Assembly: GCF_021729845.1 (NCBI RefSeq)
Contig: NZ_CP063397.1
Location: 7,501-71,500, forward strand
DNA: 64,000 nt
From: Rhizobium sp. SL42
GTDB taxonomy: Bacteria > Pseudomonadota > Alphaproteobacteria > Rhizobiales > Rhizobiaceae
Reading direction: 5' to 3'
The number at the start of each line of letters is the position of its first letter. Positions within the stretch are counted from its first letter, which is position 1. A program made the translations under genes and the position numbers. Below the pieces are notes generated by a model that was given only the letters and a program-made list of their open reading frames with translations, did not search any database and was not told where the DNA came from. Positions 8,270-17,439 of this stretch are shown here, piece after piece.

Positions 8270-9556
8270 ATGAAGAATTCCGAAATTTCAGCGCGCAAGA
8301 ACGACGCCATCTCGCGCGGTGTTGGCATGACGACGCAGATCTATGCCGACAAGGCCGAGAACTCGGAGATCTGGGACGTTGAAGGCAACCGCTATATCGA
8401 CTTCGCCGGTGGCATCGCCGTGCTCAACACTGGTCATCGTCATCCGAAGGTGATCGAGGCGGTCAAGAAGCAACTCGACCGCTTCACCCACACCTGCCAT
8501 CAGGTCGTGCCATACGAAAACTACGTCGCGCTGGCCGAGCGCCTGAACAAGCTGACACCGGGCAACTTCGAGAAGAAGACCATTTTCGCCACCACCGGCG
8601 CCGAAGCGGTAGAAAACGCCATCAAGATCGCCCGTTGCGCCACCAACCGCTCCGCAGTCATCGCATTTACCGGCGGTTTCCACGGCCGCACCTTCCTCGG
8701 CATGTCGCTGACCGGCAAGGTCGTCCCCTACAAGGTTGGCTTCGGCCCGATGATGGGCGACGTCTACCACGTCCCCTTCCCGCTTGAACTGCACGGCATC
8801 GATGTCGAAACCTCGCTCGATGTCCTCGACAAGCTGTTCAAGGCCGATGTCGATCCCAAGCGCGTTGCGGCGATCATTCTGGAACCCGTTCAGGGCGAAG
8901 GTGGCTTCTATGAAGTTCCACGCTCGCTGATGAAGGCATTGCGCGAGATCTGCGACCAGCATGGTATTCTGCTGGTGGCGGACGAGGTCCAGACCGGTTT
9001 CGCGCGAACCGGCAAGATGTTCGCCATGGACCACTATGACGTCGTCCCGGACCTGACCACGATGGCGAAAAGCTTGGCCGGCGGCTTCCCGCTCTCGGCA
9101 GTCACCGGCCGCGCCGAACTGATGGACGCGCCCGGCCCCGGCGGCCTTGGTGGCACCTATGCCGGCAATCCATTGGCGATCGCCGCCGCCCACGCAGTTC
9201 TGGACGTCATCGAGGAAGAAAAACTCTGCGACCGCGCCAACCAACTCGGCAACCGCCTCAAGCAGCGCCTTGAAAGCCTGCGCGGCGACATTCCGCAAAT
9301 CATGGACATCCGCGGCCTCGGCTTCATGAATGCGGTTGAGTTCGGCCTGCCGAACTCGCACAAGCCGGATGCCGATTTTACCAATGCCGTACGCCTGAAG
9401 GCGCTGGACAAGGGCCTCATCCTTCTCACATGCGGCGTCTACAGCAATGTGGTGCGCTTCCTTGCGCCGATCACCATACAGGACGAGGTGTTCAACGAAG
9501 CGCTCGACATCATCGAAGCATCGATCCGCGCCGTCGCGGCGGAGGCAAAGGCATGA
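8270..9556 (+). CDS. gabT: 4-aminobutyrate aminotransferase (GabT; possibly 5-aminovalerate, DavT)
   Basis: A 428-residue class III, PLP-dependent aminotransferase that moves the terminal amino group of GABA (or 5-aminovalerate) to 2-oxoglutarate, giving the semialdehyde. The PLP lysine is K267 in TTMAKSLAGGFPLSA, preceded by the DEVQTGFARTGKMFA cofactor-binding stretch; GGIAVLNTGHRHPKV near the N-terminus is typical of GabT. Length matches E. coli GabT. The ATG at 8270 has GAGAGG at 8255-8260; the in-frame ATG at 8243 lacks a good site. The stop overlaps the start of gabD (ATGA), so the two are translationally coupled. GABA and 5-aminovalerate enzymes cannot be told apart by eye. Confidence 0.92.
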   Translation: MKNSEISARKNDAISRGVGMTTQIYADKAENSEIWDVEGNRYIDFAGGIAVLNTGHRHPKVIEAVKKQLDRFTHTCHQVVPYENYVALAERLNKLTPGNFEKKTIFATTGAEAVENAIKIARCATNRSAVIAFTGGFHGRTFLGMSLTGKVVPYKVGFGPMMGDVYHVPFPLELHGIDVETSLDVLDKLFKADVDPKRVAAIILEPVQGEGGFYEVPRSLMKALREICDQHGILLVADEVQTGFARTGKMFAMDHYDVVPDLTTMAKSLAGGFPLSAVTGRAELMDAPGPGGLGGTYAGNPLAIAAAHAVLDVIEEEKLCDRANQLGNRLKQRLESLRGDIPQIMDIRGLGFMNAVEFGLPNSHKPDADFTNAVRLKALDKGLILLTCGVYSNVVRFLAPITIQDEVFNEALDIIEASIRAVAAEAKA

Positions 9557-11037
9557 CCATTTCGAACCTCCTGACCTCAAAACTGAAAGACCCGACCCTG
9601 GTCACCGACAAGGCGCTTGTCGGCGCCGAATGGGTCGCCAAGGCATCGGACGGCAAGACTTTCGACGTCACCAACCCGGCAACCGGCGAAATTGTCGCCA
9701 CGCTGCCCAATCTCGGCAAGACCGAGGTGGTCAAGGCCATTGATGCCGCCCATAGCGCCCAGAAGGCATGGGCGAAAAAAACCGGCAAGGAACGTGCTGC
9801 CGTCCTCAGGAAGCTCAATGACCTGATGGTTGCCAATGCAGACGACCTCGCCACGATCCTGACCATGGAGATGGGCAAGCCATGGCCGGAGGCCCGCGGC
9901 GAAATCCTGTACGGCGCATCTTACGTCGAATGGTTCGCCGAGGAAGCCAAGCGAGTCTATGGCGACGTCATCCCCGGCCATCAGCCTGACAAGCGCATTC
10001 TGGTGGTCAAGCAGCCCGTCGGTGTCGTCGGCGCCATCACGCCGTGGAACTTCCCCAACGCCATGCTGGCCCGCAAGGTCGCACCGGCGCTCGCGGTCGG
10101 CTGTGCCATGGTCTCCAAACCGGCTGCCCAAACGCCGCTTTCGGCTTTGGCCATCGCCATTCTCGCCGAGCGTGCCGGCCTGCCCGGCGGCCTGTTCTCG
10201 GTGCTGACCTCCACGGATGCCGCAATGGTCGGTCAGGAATTCTGCGCCAATGACAAGGTCCGCAAGCTGACCTTCACGGGTTCGACCAATGTCGGCCGGA
10301 TCCTGATGCGCCAGGGTGCGGATCAGATCATGAAGCTGGGATTGGAACTTGGCGGCAATGCACCCTTCATCGTCTTCGACGACGCCGACCTCGATGCGGC
10401 CGTCGAAGGCGCGATGATCTCCAAGTATCGCAATGCCGGCCAGACCTGCGTCTGTGCCAACCGCCTCTACGTGCAGGCAGGCGTCTACGATGCCTTCGCC
10501 GCCAAGCTCGCGGAGAAGGTCAACCAGCTGAAGGTCGGCGACGGCTTCGCCGAAGGCGTGACGACCGGTCCGCTGATCGACAGCAATGCGATCAAGAAGG
10601 TCAAGGAACACGTCGCTGACGCCGTCTCCAAGGGCGCCAAGGTCGCGCTCGGCGGGAAAAGCTCGGCGGCAGGTGATCTTTTCTTCGAACCGACGATCCT
10701 GACCGGCGTCACGACCGACATGAAGGTCGCGACCGAGGAAACCTTCGGTCCTGTCGCACCGCTGTTCAGGTTCGATACCGAAGAGGAAGTCATTGAACTG
10801 GCCAACGCAACCGAGTTCGGCCTTGCCTCCTATTTCTATTCCAAGGACATGGCCAAGATCTTCCGCGTCGCCGAAGCCCTGGAATATGGCATGGTCGGCA
10901 TCAATACTGGCCTGATCTCCACCGAGACAGCACCCTTCGGCGGCATCAAGCAGTCCGGTCTCGGCCGCGAAGGCTCGAAATACGGCACCGATGACTATAC
11001 CGAGATCAAGTACATGTGCCTCGGCGGCATCAATTGA
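9553..11037 (+). CDS. gabD: NADP-dependent succinate-semialdehyde dehydrogenase (GabD; possibly glutarate semialdehyde, DavD)
   Basis: A 494-residue aldehyde dehydrogenase that oxidises the semialdehyde made by GabT to succinate (or glutarate). Catalytic Cys is C299 in NAGQTCVCANRLYV and the general base is E265 in LGLELGGNAPFIVF. The GAITPWNFPNAMLARKVAPALA stretch and the KPAAQTPLSALA loop match the GabD subfamily. A second cysteine two residues after the catalytic one is common in SSADH. The frame is open upstream, but the ATG at 9553 overlaps the gabT stop by four bases and yields the normal GabD N-terminus. Transcription should end at the terminator at 11083-11115. Confidence 0.93.
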   Translation: MTISNLLTSKLKDPTLVTDKALVGAEWVAKASDGKTFDVTNPATGEIVATLPNLGKTEVVKAIDAAHSAQKAWAKKTGKERAAVLRKLNDLMVANADDLATILTMEMGKPWPEARGEILYGASYVEWFAEEAKRVYGDVIPGHQPDKRILVVKQPVGVVGAITPWNFPNAMLARKVAPALAVGCAMVSKPAAQTPLSALAIAILAERAGLPGGLFSVLTSTDAAMVGQEFCANDKVRKLTFTGSTNVGRILMRQGADQIMKLGLELGGNAPFIVFDDADLDAAVEGAMISKYRNAGQTCVCANRLYVQAGVYDAFAAKLAEKVNQLKVGDGFAEGVTTGPLIDSNAIKKVKEHVADAVSKGAKVALGGKSSAAGDLFFEPTILTGVTTDMKVATEETFGPVAPLFRFDTEEEVIELANATEFGLASYFYSKDMAKIFRVAEALEYGMVGINTGLISTETAPFGGIKQSGLGREGSKYGTDDYTEIKYMCLGGIN

Positions 11038-11082
11038 TGTCAACCGATCCAGCTTCGAACAGAAGCGGGATGCATCGAAACG

Positions 11083-11115
11083 AAAAAACCCGGCGTCCAG
11101 GACGCCGGGTTTTTT
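11083..11115. terminator. Bidirectional intrinsic terminator between gabD and efp
   Basis: A perfect stem ACCCGGCGTC (11088-11097) with GACGCCGGGT (11101-11110) around a CAG loop, preceded by six A and followed by a run of T, so it works for both convergent genes. Confidence 0.92.
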
Positions 11116-11138
11116 AATTCAGGCTCGTTGAACCGAAA

Positions 11139-11708
11139 TCAGTTCTTGGCGCGCTCGACGTAGGAATTGTCTTCCGTCGCGATGACGACGCGGGTACCTG
11201 CGTCGATATGCGGCGGTACGCTGGTGCGGATGCCGTTCGACAGCATGGCCGGCTTGTAGGACGAAGACGCCGTCTGGCCCTTGACGACCGGTTCGGTCTC
11301 GGTGATTTCGAGCGTTACGTGGCGCGGCAGTTGCAGCGCGAGGGCGATGCCTTCGTGCATCGACAGAATGCAGACCATGCCTTCCTGCAGATAGGCCTTC
11401 TGGTCACCCATGGTTTCCGCATCGACGACAACCTGGTCGTAGTTTTCCGGATTCATGAAGTGGAAGCCTTCACCGTCTTCGTACAGGAACTGGTGGTTGA
11501 CGTCTTCGACGAAAGCCCGCTCGACCTGCTCTGTCGTGCGCCAGCGTTCCGACACCTTCACGCCATCGACGATGCGGCGCATGTTGACCTGGGTCACGGG
11601 TGTGCCCTTGCCGGGGTGGAAGTTTTCGGCAGTCAAAACGACGTAAAGCTTGCCGTCGACGTCGATGACATTGCCCTTGCGGACAGAAGAGGCGATAACC
11701 TTGACCAT
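11139..11708 (-). CDS. efp: Translation elongation factor P
   Basis: A 189-residue EF-P, the full normal length. EF-P enters the ribosomal E site and relieves stalling at polyproline stretches. The modification loop reads [11 protein letters not shown] with the lysine to be beta-lysylated at K34. Three KOW/OB-like domains follow, ending in the conserved [18 protein letters not shown]. The frame stays open much further upstream, but that part runs antisense through epmA; the ATG at 11708 has AAGGAATT just before it and gives the standard [13 protein letters not shown] start. It is divergent from epmA-epmB, which encode the two enzymes that modify it. Confidence 0.97.
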   Translation of the reverse strand: MVKVIASSVRKGNVIDVDGKLYVVLTAENFHPGKGTPVTQVNMRRIVDGVKVSERWRTTEQVERAFVEDVNHQFLYEDGEGFHFMNPENYDQVVVDAETMGDQKAYLQEGMVCILSMHEGIALALQLPRHVTLEITETEPVVKGQTASSSYKPAMLSNGIRTSVPPHIDAGTRVVIATEDNSYVERAKN

Positions 11709-11849
11709 TGGAATTCCTTGTATCTGCGATAGACCCGTCGTAAAGGACGACCCGCCGTCCGTAGTGACGTCTTCGAATTTCTTGGGCGCACGTAACCTAA
11801 ATTCGGCAAAATAGCCAGCCCGTGTTGAGATAAGGACCGAGAAACCGGA

Positions 11850-12917
11850 ATGACCGACCGTCGCCGTTCGTCGCCTGCGTGGTGGACCCCCTCGGCCCAT
11901 GCCGATAGGCGGCCTTTCCTGCTCGGCCGCAACCGCATCCAGGCCGCATTCCGCAGTCATTTTGCCGAGCACGATTTCATCGAGGTCGACACAGCAACGC
12001 TGCAGGTTTCTCCCGGCAATGAAGCGCATCTTCATGCTTTCGCGACCAGCGCGATCGGCAATGACGGAACGTCCGCGCCGCTTTACCTGCACACGTCGCC
12101 GGAGTTTGCCTGCAAGAAACTGCTGGCCGCGGGCGAGACCCGCATAGCCTGCTTCGCCCATGTCTACAGAAACCGGGAGCGTGGCCCCCGCCACCATCCA
12201 GAGTTCACCATGCTGGAATGGTACCGCGTCGGGGAGAGCTACGAAACGCTGATGGCCGATTGCGGCGATCTCCTGACACTCGCGGCAAAGACCACCGGCA
12301 CCACAAGCTTCACCTACAACGGCATGAGTGTCGATCCTTTTGCCGAACCCGAGCGTCTTTCGGTCGCGGCTGCGTTCGAACGCCATGCCGGTATCGATCT
12401 GCTCGCCACCATTTCGGCAAGCGGTGAAACCGACAGGCGGGCCCTTGCGGATCAGATGCGCCTCGCCGGTATCCGCATTGCCGACGACGACACCTGGGCA
12501 GACCTGTTCAGCCGTGTGATCGTCGAGAAAATCGAACCCAAGCTCGGCATCGGCCGCGCCACCATTCTCGACCGATATCCGGTCGCTGAAGCCGCCCTTG
12601 CCCGCCCCTGCGCCGACGATCCACGCGTCGCCGAACGCTTCGAGCTTTATGCCTGCGGCGTTGAACTGGCCAATGCCTTTGGCGAATTGACGGATCCGGT
12701 CGAGCAGCGTCGCCGCTTTGAAGCAGAAATGCAGGAAAAACAGCGCGTATACGGCGAAACCTACCCGCTGGACGAAGATTTCCTTGACGCATTGGCCATC
12801 ATGCCGGAAGCCTGCGGCATCGCGCTTGGCTTTGATCGCCTCGTCATGTTGGCAACCGGCGCCTTGCGCATCGAACAGGTCATCTGGGCACCCGTCGCGG
12901 AGACCCACCTTGATTGA
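11850..12917 (+). CDS. epmA: EF-P lysine aminoacylase EpmA (GenX/PoxA)
   Basis: A 355-residue class II lysyl-tRNA-synthetase-like enzyme without the anticodon-binding domain. EpmA activates (R)-beta-lysine with ATP and attaches it to the loop lysine of EF-P. Motif 2 is seen as [25 protein letters not shown] and motif 3 as [30 protein letters not shown] is characteristic of the family. It is about 30 residues longer than the E. coli enzyme, mainly at the N-terminus. It starts 141 bases from the efp start on the opposite strand, and its stop overlaps the probable TTG start of epmB. Confidence 0.93.
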   Translation: MTDRRRSSPAWWTPSAHADRRPFLLGRNRIQAAFRSHFAEHDFIEVDTATLQVSPGNEAHLHAFATSAIGNDGTSAPLYLHTSPEFACKKLLAAGETRIACFAHVYRNRERGPRHHPEFTMLEWYRVGESYETLMADCGDLLTLAAKTTGTTSFTYNGMSVDPFAEPERLSVAAAFERHAGIDLLATISASGETDRRALADQMRLAGIRIADDDTWADLFSRVIVEKIEPKLGIGRATILDRYPVAEAALARPCADDPRVAERFELYACGVELANAFGELTDPVEQRRRFEAEMQEKQRVYGETYPLDEDFLDALAIMPEACGIALGFDRLVMLATGALRIEQVIWAPVAETHLD

Positions 12918-13956
12918 AACATCGCTGCGCAGTGTCGAAGACCTGAAAGCGGCGGGCCTTGTTGCCGCCGACGCGACGGATGCGCTTGAAGAAGTTGCTG
13001 CACGCTATGCCATCGCGCTGACGCCGACCGTCACCGGTTTGATTGACCCGAATGATCCCAACGACCCGATCGCCGCACAATATGTTCCGCAACCCGCCGA
13101 GCTCGTCGAGACCGAAGGCGAGCGCGCCGATCCGATCGGCGACTATGCGCATTCCCCGGTCGAAGGCATCGTGCACCGCTATCCGGACCGGGTACTGCTC
13201 AAACTGGTGCATGTCTGTCCGGTCTATTGCCGTTTCTGCTTCCGCCGCGAAATGGTCGGGCCGCAAGGGGATGGAAGTATGTCGCCGGAGCAACTCGCTG
13301 TTGCGCTCGACTACATCCGGTCCCATTCCGAAATCTGGGAAGTGATATTGACCGGCGGTGATCCGCTGATCCTCTCGCCGCGTCGATTGCGCGACGTCAT
13401 GCGCATGCTTTCGACGATCGAACACGTCAAGATGGTCCGCATCCACACCCGGGTCCCTGCCGTGGATCCGGCACGCATCACCCCCGAACTCATCGACGCC
13501 CTGAACGCCAGCGGGAAGACGGTTTATGTCGCGCTGCACTCCAATCATCCCCGCGAACTGACCTCGGAAGTCCGCGCAGCTTGCGCCCGATTGATCGATG
13601 CGGGTCTTGCCATGGTCAGCCAGAGCGTGCTGCTCAAGGGCATCAACAACAACGCCGACATCCTTGCGGCCCTGATGCGCGCCTTTGTCGAAACCCGCAT
13701 CAAGCCCTATTACCTCCATCATCCCGACATGGCGCCGGGCACGGGCCATTTCCGCCTGCCCATTTCCGAAGGCCAGGCCATCATGCGCGAGCTGCGATCC
13801 AAGGTGTCAGGCCTTTGCATACCGCACTACATCCTCGATCTACCCGGAGGCTTCGGCAAGGTTGCCGCAGGCGAAAACGCCCTGCACGAAACTGCGCCAG
13901 ATCGATACACAATTTTGGACCGGCACGGGAACGAACAAGAATATCGCGAAATATAG
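12910..13956 (+). CDS. epmB: L-lysine 2,3-aminomutase-type EpmB (EF-P beta-lysylation)
   Basis: A 348-residue radical SAM enzyme that converts (S)-alpha-lysine to (R)-beta-lysine for EpmA. The iron-sulfur ligands are C103, C107 and C110 in [17 protein letters not shown]; a downstream [10 protein letters not shown] motif binds SAM, and [15 protein letters not shown] is typical of lysine aminomutases. Length fits E. coli EpmB (about 342), shorter than clostridial KamA. No ATG is suitable: a TTG at 12910 has GGAG at 12899-12902 seven bases ahead and overlaps the epmA stop, so I chose it; an ATT follows directly. With efp and epmA this completes the EF-P beta-lysylation system. Confidence 0.92.
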   Translation: MIETSLRSVEDLKAAGLVAADATDALEEVAARYAIALTPTVTGLIDPNDPNDPIAAQYVPQPAELVETEGERADPIGDYAHSPVEGIVHRYPDRVLLKLVHVCPVYCRFCFRREMVGPQGDGSMSPEQLAVALDYIRSHSEIWEVILTGGDPLILSPRRLRDVMRMLSTIEHVKMVRIHTRVPAVDPARITPELIDALNASGKTVYVALHSNHPRELTSEVRAACARLIDAGLAMVSQSVLLKGINNNADILAALMRAFVETRIKPYYLHHPDMAPGTGHFRLPISEGQAIMRELRSKVSGLCIPHYILDLPGGFGKVAAGENALHETAPDRYTILDRHGNEQEYREI

Positions 13957-14072
13957 AAGCGAAACCGGACCCTTTTCCGGTAAAACTGCAATTGGCGCGT
14001 GCAACCGCCGAAAGTAAGTCTAATTTTACTAAACCACTTAGCGAAACCTTCGTCTTTCCTCTGTAAGAAATC

Positions 14073-14089
14073 GCTCAATAGATTTGAGC
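14073..14089. promoter_or_regulatory. Dyad upstream of the carrier-protein operon
   Basis: GCTCAA (14073-14078) and TTGAGC (14084-14089) form a perfect dyad with a 5-base centre, 20 bases before the first start codon of the carrier-protein operon and just ahead of its ribosome-binding site GGAGGA (14099-14104). It may be an operator or a small 5'-UTR hairpin. Confidence 0.35.
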
Positions 14090-14109
14090 ATTCGCTATGG
14101 AGGAAATAG

Positions 14110-14361
14110 ATGAACGAGACCATTCGCACGCTTCTTGCCAAGCTTGGTGGACTGCCTGTCGCAGTGGACACCATCACCGACAGTGCAGACCTGTATGCCG
14201 TCGGCCTCTCCTCTTTTGCTTCCGTACAGCTGATGCTCGGCCTCGAAGAAACCTTCGACATGGAATTCCCCGACCATCTTCTCAACAGAAAGTCCTTCGC
14301 CAGTATCTCGGCGATCGAGACAACGGTTCAATCGATCCTCGAGGATAGAAAGGTCGCCTGA
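14110..14361 (+). CDS. Stand-alone acyl/aminoacyl carrier protein
   Basis: An 83-residue acidic helical protein of the acyl-carrier-protein fold. The probable 4'-phosphopantetheine attachment site is S35 in LYAVGLSSFASVQLML, where the usual Asp before the Ser is replaced by Ser. GGAGGA at 14099-14104 sits five bases before the ATG. It is the first gene of a five-gene operon containing a SerRS-like amino acid:carrier-protein ligase, whose Bradyrhizobium and Agrobacterium homologues are known to load glycine or alanine on small carrier proteins encoded nearby. It is therefore probably the aminoacyl acceptor rather than the fatty-acid AcpP. Its stop overlaps the next start (TGATG). Confidence 0.88.
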   Translation: MNETIRTLLAKLGGLPVAVDTITDSADLYAVGLSSFASVQLMLGLEETFDMEFPDHLLNRKSFASISAIETTVQSILEDRKVA

Positions 14362-15542
14362 TGGACCTCTCCACCAAGGTGGCAGACCAGAGTCTCAAGG
14401 CTCGCGCCACGCGTGTTGCAGCCATTGCCGCCGCCTATGCCGATGAAGTCGACAAGGCGGGACGCTTTCCAGCCGAAGCCATCGATGCACTGAAATCCGA
14501 AAGGCTGATGGGAATCCAGATCCCGGTCGACTGTGGCGGTGAGGGCCGCAGCACTTCCGAGATCGCCGAACTGTGCACCATCATCGCACAGGCTTGCGCC
14601 GCCAGCGCGATGATCTTCGCCATGCACCAGATCAAGGTATCCAGCCTCGTCTCCCATGGCGTCGACGCCGGATGGCATCGTACTTTCATGCAGAAGATCT
14701 GCAACGAACAACTCCTGCTCGGCTCGGCGACGACCGAGGGCGGGATTGGCGGGAATTTGCGCAATTCCATTTGCGCGATCGAGGTCGATGGCGATCGCTG
14801 CCGGCTGGAAAAGGATGCAACCGTCATTTCCTACGGCAAGCACGCCGATGCCATTCTGATCACCTCGCGCAGCCACAAGGATGCGCCGCCGACCGACCAG
14901 GTCATGACAGCCTTCCTGAAAGACCAGTATACGCTTGAGCAGACCCATGTCTGGGACACGCTCGGCATGCGCGGCACCTGCTCGGACGGCTTCCTCTTTA
15001 AGGGTGAGGCACCTGCCGAACAGATCCTGCCGAAGCCGTTTGCGGAGATCGCTGCCCAATCGATGCTGGCAAGCTCGCATCTGCTGTGGAGCGCTCTCTG
15101 GTATGGCATCGCGGTCGATGCCTTCACAAAGGCCCAGACATTCGTCCGCGCCGCCGCCCGCAAGGCGCCCGGCACGACACCTCCGGGCCTCGTGCAGCTT
15201 GCGGAAATGTCGAGCCAGTTGCAGGTCATTCGCTCGAACATCAAGGCTGGTCTCGGCAACTATGAGCAGGCTCTGAGCGATCCCGACCGGCTGTCCTCGA
15301 TGGGCTTCGCCGTTGCGATGAACAACGTCAAGATCGCCTCGTCGGAGATGATCCTGCCGGTCATCCACCAGGCGCTGAGGATCTGCGGCATCATGGGCTA
15401 CAAGAATGGCACGCCGTTCAGCCTCGGCCGCCACCTGCGCGATGCCCATTCGGCAGAGCTGATGATTTCCAACGACCGCATCCTCGGCAATACGTCGACG
15501 ATGCTTCTCGTCCACAAACAAGAAACCGGACTTTTGGGGTAA
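14361..15542 (+). CDS. Acyl-CoA dehydrogenase-fold flavoprotein of the carrier-protein operon
   Basis: A 393-residue protein with acyl-CoA dehydrogenase fold: an N-terminal helical part ([20 protein letters not shown]), a middle beta domain with [12 protein letters not shown] and [13 protein letters not shown], and a C-terminal four-helix domain. The usual C-terminal YEGT segment carrying the catalytic glutamate is not seen; the equivalent region reads [20 protein letters not shown]. It therefore may not be a classical fatty acyl-CoA dehydrogenase. Related flavoproteins oxidise amino acids bound to carrier proteins (for example prolyl-carrier-protein oxidases), and the operon context suggests an aminoacyl-S-carrier substrate. 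That role is inference. It is coupled to the carrier gene by a one-base overlap and ends five bases before the ligase. Confidence 0.8.
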   Translation: MDLSTKVADQSLKARATRVAAIAAAYADEVDKAGRFPAEAIDALKSERLMGIQIPVDCGGEGRSTSEIAELCTIIAQACAASAMIFAMHQIKVSSLVSHGVDAGWHRTFMQKICNEQLLLGSATTEGGIGGNLRNSICAIEVDGDRCRLEKDATVISYGKHADAILITSRSHKDAPPTDQVMTAFLKDQYTLEQTHVWDTLGMRGTCSDGFLFKGEAPAEQILPKPFAEIAAQSMLASSHLLWSALWYGIAVDAFTKAQTFVRAAARKAPGTTPPGLVQLAEMSSQLQVIRSNIKAGLGNYEQALSDPDRLSSMGFAVAMNNVKIASSEMILPVIHQALRICGIMGYKNGTPFSLGRHLRDAHSAELMISNDRILGNTSTMLLVHKQETGLLG

Positions 15543-15547
15543 CGGAA

Positions 15548-16456
15548 ATGGATATGCAGGTAAGCTTTCTGGACCGTCTCTTCGAGAGCGGTCTTCTGAT
15601 AGAGACGGGTGTTGATGGGCTCTACGGCCGCAGCGGCCGCTTTGAAGACGTGATCGCCGCATTCGAGCGCCTGATCGACACCTTCGGTGGCGGCGACTGC
15701 GCCGAGGCCATCCGCTTCCCGCCGGGCATGAACCGCGCCTATTTCGAAAAAAGCGGCTACATGAAGAGCTTCCCGCAGCTCGCCGGCACCGTGCACTCCT
15801 TCTGCGGCAACGACCACGACCATCTGAGCCTGCTCCAGTGCATGGAAGAGGGCAAGGACTGGGCCAAGGAACAGAAGGCGACCGATATCGCTCTCACCCC
15901 GGCCGCATGCTATCCGCTGTATCCGACAATTGCCAAGCGCGGCCCATTGCCGGCAGAAGGCGGTCTCTACGACCTGCAGTCCTACTGCTTCCGCCATGAG
16001 CCGTCCAAGGATCCGGCCCGCCAGCAGCTGTTCCGCATGCGCGAATATGTGTGCATGGGCACGGAAGCCCATGTCACCACCTTCCGTCAGACCTGGATGG
16101 ATCGCGGCGTCGAGATGATGAAGGCCGTCGGTCTGGACGTCGAACTGGACGTCGCAAACGACCCGTTCTTCGGTAGGGCTGGTCGCCTGCTCGCCAATAA
16201 TCAGCGCGACCAGAACCTGAAATTCGAACTGCTGATCCCCGTCACCTCGCAGACCAACAAGACTGCCTGCATGAGTTTCAACTACCATCAGGACGCGTTC
16301 GGCACGAAATGGGGCCTCAACCTTGCCGACGGCTCGGTCGCCCACACCGCCTGCGTTGGTTTCGGTCTGGAGCGCATCGCTCTGGCGCTCTTTGCCCAGC
16401 ATGGCCTGGAGACGGATCAATGGCCCGAAAACGTTCGCAAGGCGCTCTGGGGCTGA
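15548..16456 (+). CDS. Amino acid:[carrier protein] ligase (truncated SerRS homologue)
   Basis: A 302-residue class II aminoacyl-tRNA-synthetase-like enzyme with no tRNA-binding arm, closest to the catalytic core of atypical archaeal SerRS. Motif 2 is [20 protein letters not shown] and motif 3 [12 protein letters not shown]. Candidate zinc ligands are C121 (PAACYPLYP), E166 (RMREYVCMG) and C269 (HTACVGFG); their spacing equals that of the zinc site I remember for the characterised Bradyrhizobium enzyme. Those homologues activate glycine or alanine with ATP and transfer it to the phosphopantetheine thiol of a carrier protein instead of tRNA. Here the carrier gene lies two genes upstream. The purpose of the loaded amino acid is unknown. 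Confidence 0.92.
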   Translation: MDMQVSFLDRLFESGLLIETGVDGLYGRSGRFEDVIAAFERLIDTFGGGDCAEAIRFPPGMNRAYFEKSGYMKSFPQLAGTVHSFCGNDHDHLSLLQCMEEGKDWAKEQKATDIALTPAACYPLYPTIAKRGPLPAEGGLYDLQSYCFRHEPSKDPARQQLFRMREYVCMGTEAHVTTFRQTWMDRGVEMMKAVGLDVELDVANDPFFGRAGRLLANNQRDQNLKFELLIPVTSQTNKTACMSFNYHQDAFGTKWGLNLADGSVAHTACVGFGLERIALALFAQHGLETDQWPENVRKALWG

Positions 16457-16463
16457 TCCATTC

Positions 16464-17429
16464 ATGATAGCCGTCTTTCCCGGGCTGGATCCGGCAAACT
16501 ACGCACGACATGCGCTCCATTCGAGCGAGCGCATGTGGCCCGAAACCAATTGCTATGTCGATCTTTGGATCGAGGTGCTCGCTGCACAGGGGCTGGCACC
16601 AGAGGCGATGCTCGGCTTCACGCTCACTCAGGACTTCGAAGGCGACCAGTTCACCTTTTTCAAGGTGCCGCTGGAAGACCTCGAGGCGCTCTACGACATC
16701 CGCGTCACCGAATTGGCGATCTTCGACAGCGTCGAGACCCATGTTGGCGAGCAGATCGCGCGTGGCCGTCTCTGCCTGGTCGAGATGGACAGCTATTTCA
16801 TGCCGGACACCCAAGGGGTCGGCTACCGCAACGAGCATGGCAAGACGACCGTCGGCATCAACCGGCTGGATCTAGTCGGCCGATCGATGGACTACTTCCA
16901 CAATGGCGGCTTTTTTCGCCTGCAAGGCGAGGATTTCGACGGCGTATTCCAACACGATCTGCCGGAAGGAGCCTTGCCGTTCCTGCCTTACACCGAATTC
17001 GCCAAGTTCCCCCGGCAGGCAGCCACGATTGCCCATCAGCACGAGGTCGCAAGCCGCCTGTTGAAACGACACTTCATCCGCCGACCGGATGCCAATCCGA
17101 TTGCAGCTTTTGCTGAAGTCTTCCCGAGACAGGTCGAGGTCGTTGCCGAAAAGCCCTTCGGCTACTTCCACAAATATGCGTTCAACACGCTGCGCCAGTT
17201 CGGCGCGAATTTCGAACTGCTGGCCAGCCATCTAAAGTGGCTCGATGCCACCAGTCACGACACGGCGATTGCTGAAGCACTGAAGATCAGCGAATGCGCC
17301 AAGACGGCCCAATTCCAACTTGCCCGCGCCATTGCCCGCAGGAAATTCGAACCGCTGGCCACAACCCTTGACCCCGCGATCGCAGCATGGGATCGGCTGA
17401 TGGATGATCTGGGCACAAGGCTCGGCTGA
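16464..17429 (+). CDS. DUF1839 family protein of the carrier-protein operon
   Basis: A 321-residue protein of the DUF1839 type, with no membrane segment or signal peptide. Notable blocks are NCYVDLWIEVLAAQGLAPEA near residue 25, LTQDFEGDQFTFFKVP near 50, and VEMDSYFMPDTQGVGYRNEHGKTT near 105; the last resembles the Cys/His/Asp-type active-site layout of papain-like acyltransferases (a conserved Cys near residue 27 and His near 124), but that is only a visual impression. It starts seven bases after the ligase gene and is followed within 11 bases by the GH2 gene, so it belongs to the same operon. A role in moving the aminoacyl group from the carrier to an acceptor is a reasonable guess, not shown. 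Confidence 0.75.
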   Translation: MIAVFPGLDPANYARHALHSSERMWPETNCYVDLWIEVLAAQGLAPEAMLGFTLTQDFEGDQFTFFKVPLEDLEALYDIRVTELAIFDSVETHVGEQIARGRLCLVEMDSYFMPDTQGVGYRNEHGKTTVGINRLDLVGRSMDYFHNGGFFRLQGEDFDGVFQHDLPEGALPFLPYTEFAKFPRQAATIAHQHEVASRLLKRHFIRRPDANPIAAFAEVFPRQVEVVAEKPFGYFHKYAFNTLRQFGANFELLASHLKWLDATSHDTAIAEALKISECAKTAQFQLARAIARRKFEPLATTLDPAIAAWDRLMDDLGTRLG

Positions 17430-17439
17430 GGGGAAAGAT

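Noticed and set aside
11139..12908. 589-residue open frame on the minus strand
   Set aside because: The part above 11708 runs antisense through epmA; only the last 189 codons are EF-P.
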